A stretch of 8,427 nucleotides of DNA from an uncultured Clostridia bacterium (lineage in GTDB: Bacteria; Bacillota_A; Clostridia; TANB77; CAG-508), in contig CANPZA010000068.1 of NCBI GenBank assembly GCA_947588915.1, positions 1-8,427 of the forward strand, in the 5' to 3' direction. Positions within the stretch are counted from its first letter, which is position 1. Every line of letters begins with the position of its first letter. Shown here in pieces: positions 8,241 to 8,427 of the stretch. Below the pieces are notes generated by a model that saw nothing but the letters and a program-made list of their open reading frames with translations, made no database searches and was not told where the DNA came from. The translations under genes and the position numbers were made by a program.

Positions 8241-8427
8241 CTATATATCCATTTGACTACCTAAAAATGTTGCTGCTGATTGAGCTACTTTTTTCTCTAC
8301 ATCATTCATTTTACTATCTGGCTCTTTTGCCATTAAAATAACTGTTCCTATTGTATCTCCATTAGAAATAATTGGATATACTATTTGAGCATTATTTATT
8401 CTTTCTTTATTATCATTTTTTGTGATT
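8241..8427 (-). CDS. spoVT: Stage V sporulation protein T, C-terminal part
   Basis: Only the last 61 codons are in the window; the gene continues past the right edge, frame ITKNDNKERI...FLGSQMDI. The segment QIVYPIISNGDTIGTVIL followed by a helix ending EKKVAQSAATFLGSQM matches the C-terminal GAF-like domain of SpoVT. SpoVT is an AbrB-type DNA-binding regulator that adjusts sigma-G-dependent genes in the forespore. The N-terminal AbrB domain would lie outside the window. A strong terminator follows the TAG stop. The call marks the organism as a spore-forming lineage. I am fairly sure of it, though only the C-terminal domain can be judged. Confidence 0.8.
   Translation of the reverse strand, partial: ITKNDNKERINNAQIVYPIISNGDTIGTVILMAKEPDSKMNDVEKKVAQSAATFLGSQMDI

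Overview
The window is AT-rich DNA with every supported gene on the minus strand. The tail of the sporulation regulator SpoVT, a class D-like sortase, typical Firmicutes promoters (TATAAT boxes, 17-nt spacers) and GGAGG-type ribosome binding sites point to a spore-forming, low-GC Clostridia-like bacterium, possibly uncultured. No phage or transposase gene is visible. The content is housekeeping.

In direction of transcription (high to low coordinates) the layout is: the 3' end of spoVT with its terminator; alaS with its own promoter; a 33-bp-arm inverted repeat in which alaS ends; a HIT-family hydrolase; a sortase with its own promoter and a weak terminator; a probable operon of ligA, an unknown 266-residue acidic protein, an unknown 79-residue protein and folD; a terminator; dprA (TTG start); and tRNA-Met(CAU) with a near-consensus promoter.

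The main discovery concerns decoding. Four genes (alaS, ligA, dprA and the 266-aa gene) look broken by a frameshift, and all four breaks are the same event. Each has an in-frame CGG codon, and skipping its C (reading C-GGN as one residue) restores the frame and supplies a glycine. In DprA, LigA and AlaRS that glycine is the residue expected from the families. After correction LigA is 667 aa and DprA 297 aa, both normal lengths. These four are the only in-frame CGG codons I found in the window; none is read as an ordinary sense codon. Seven CGG trinucleotides in the other two phases of the same genes cause no shift. CGT, CGC and CGA are used normally as arginine. ligA and alaS are normally essential, so they are unlikely to be pseudogenes.

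The best reading is that CGG is not an arginine codon here. CGGN would be decoded as glycine, either by +1 frameshifting at a codon that lacks a tRNA or by a quadruplet-reading tRNA. I therefore annotate the four genes as intact recoded CDSs. The decoding mechanism and the residue inserted are inferred and cannot be proven from this window.
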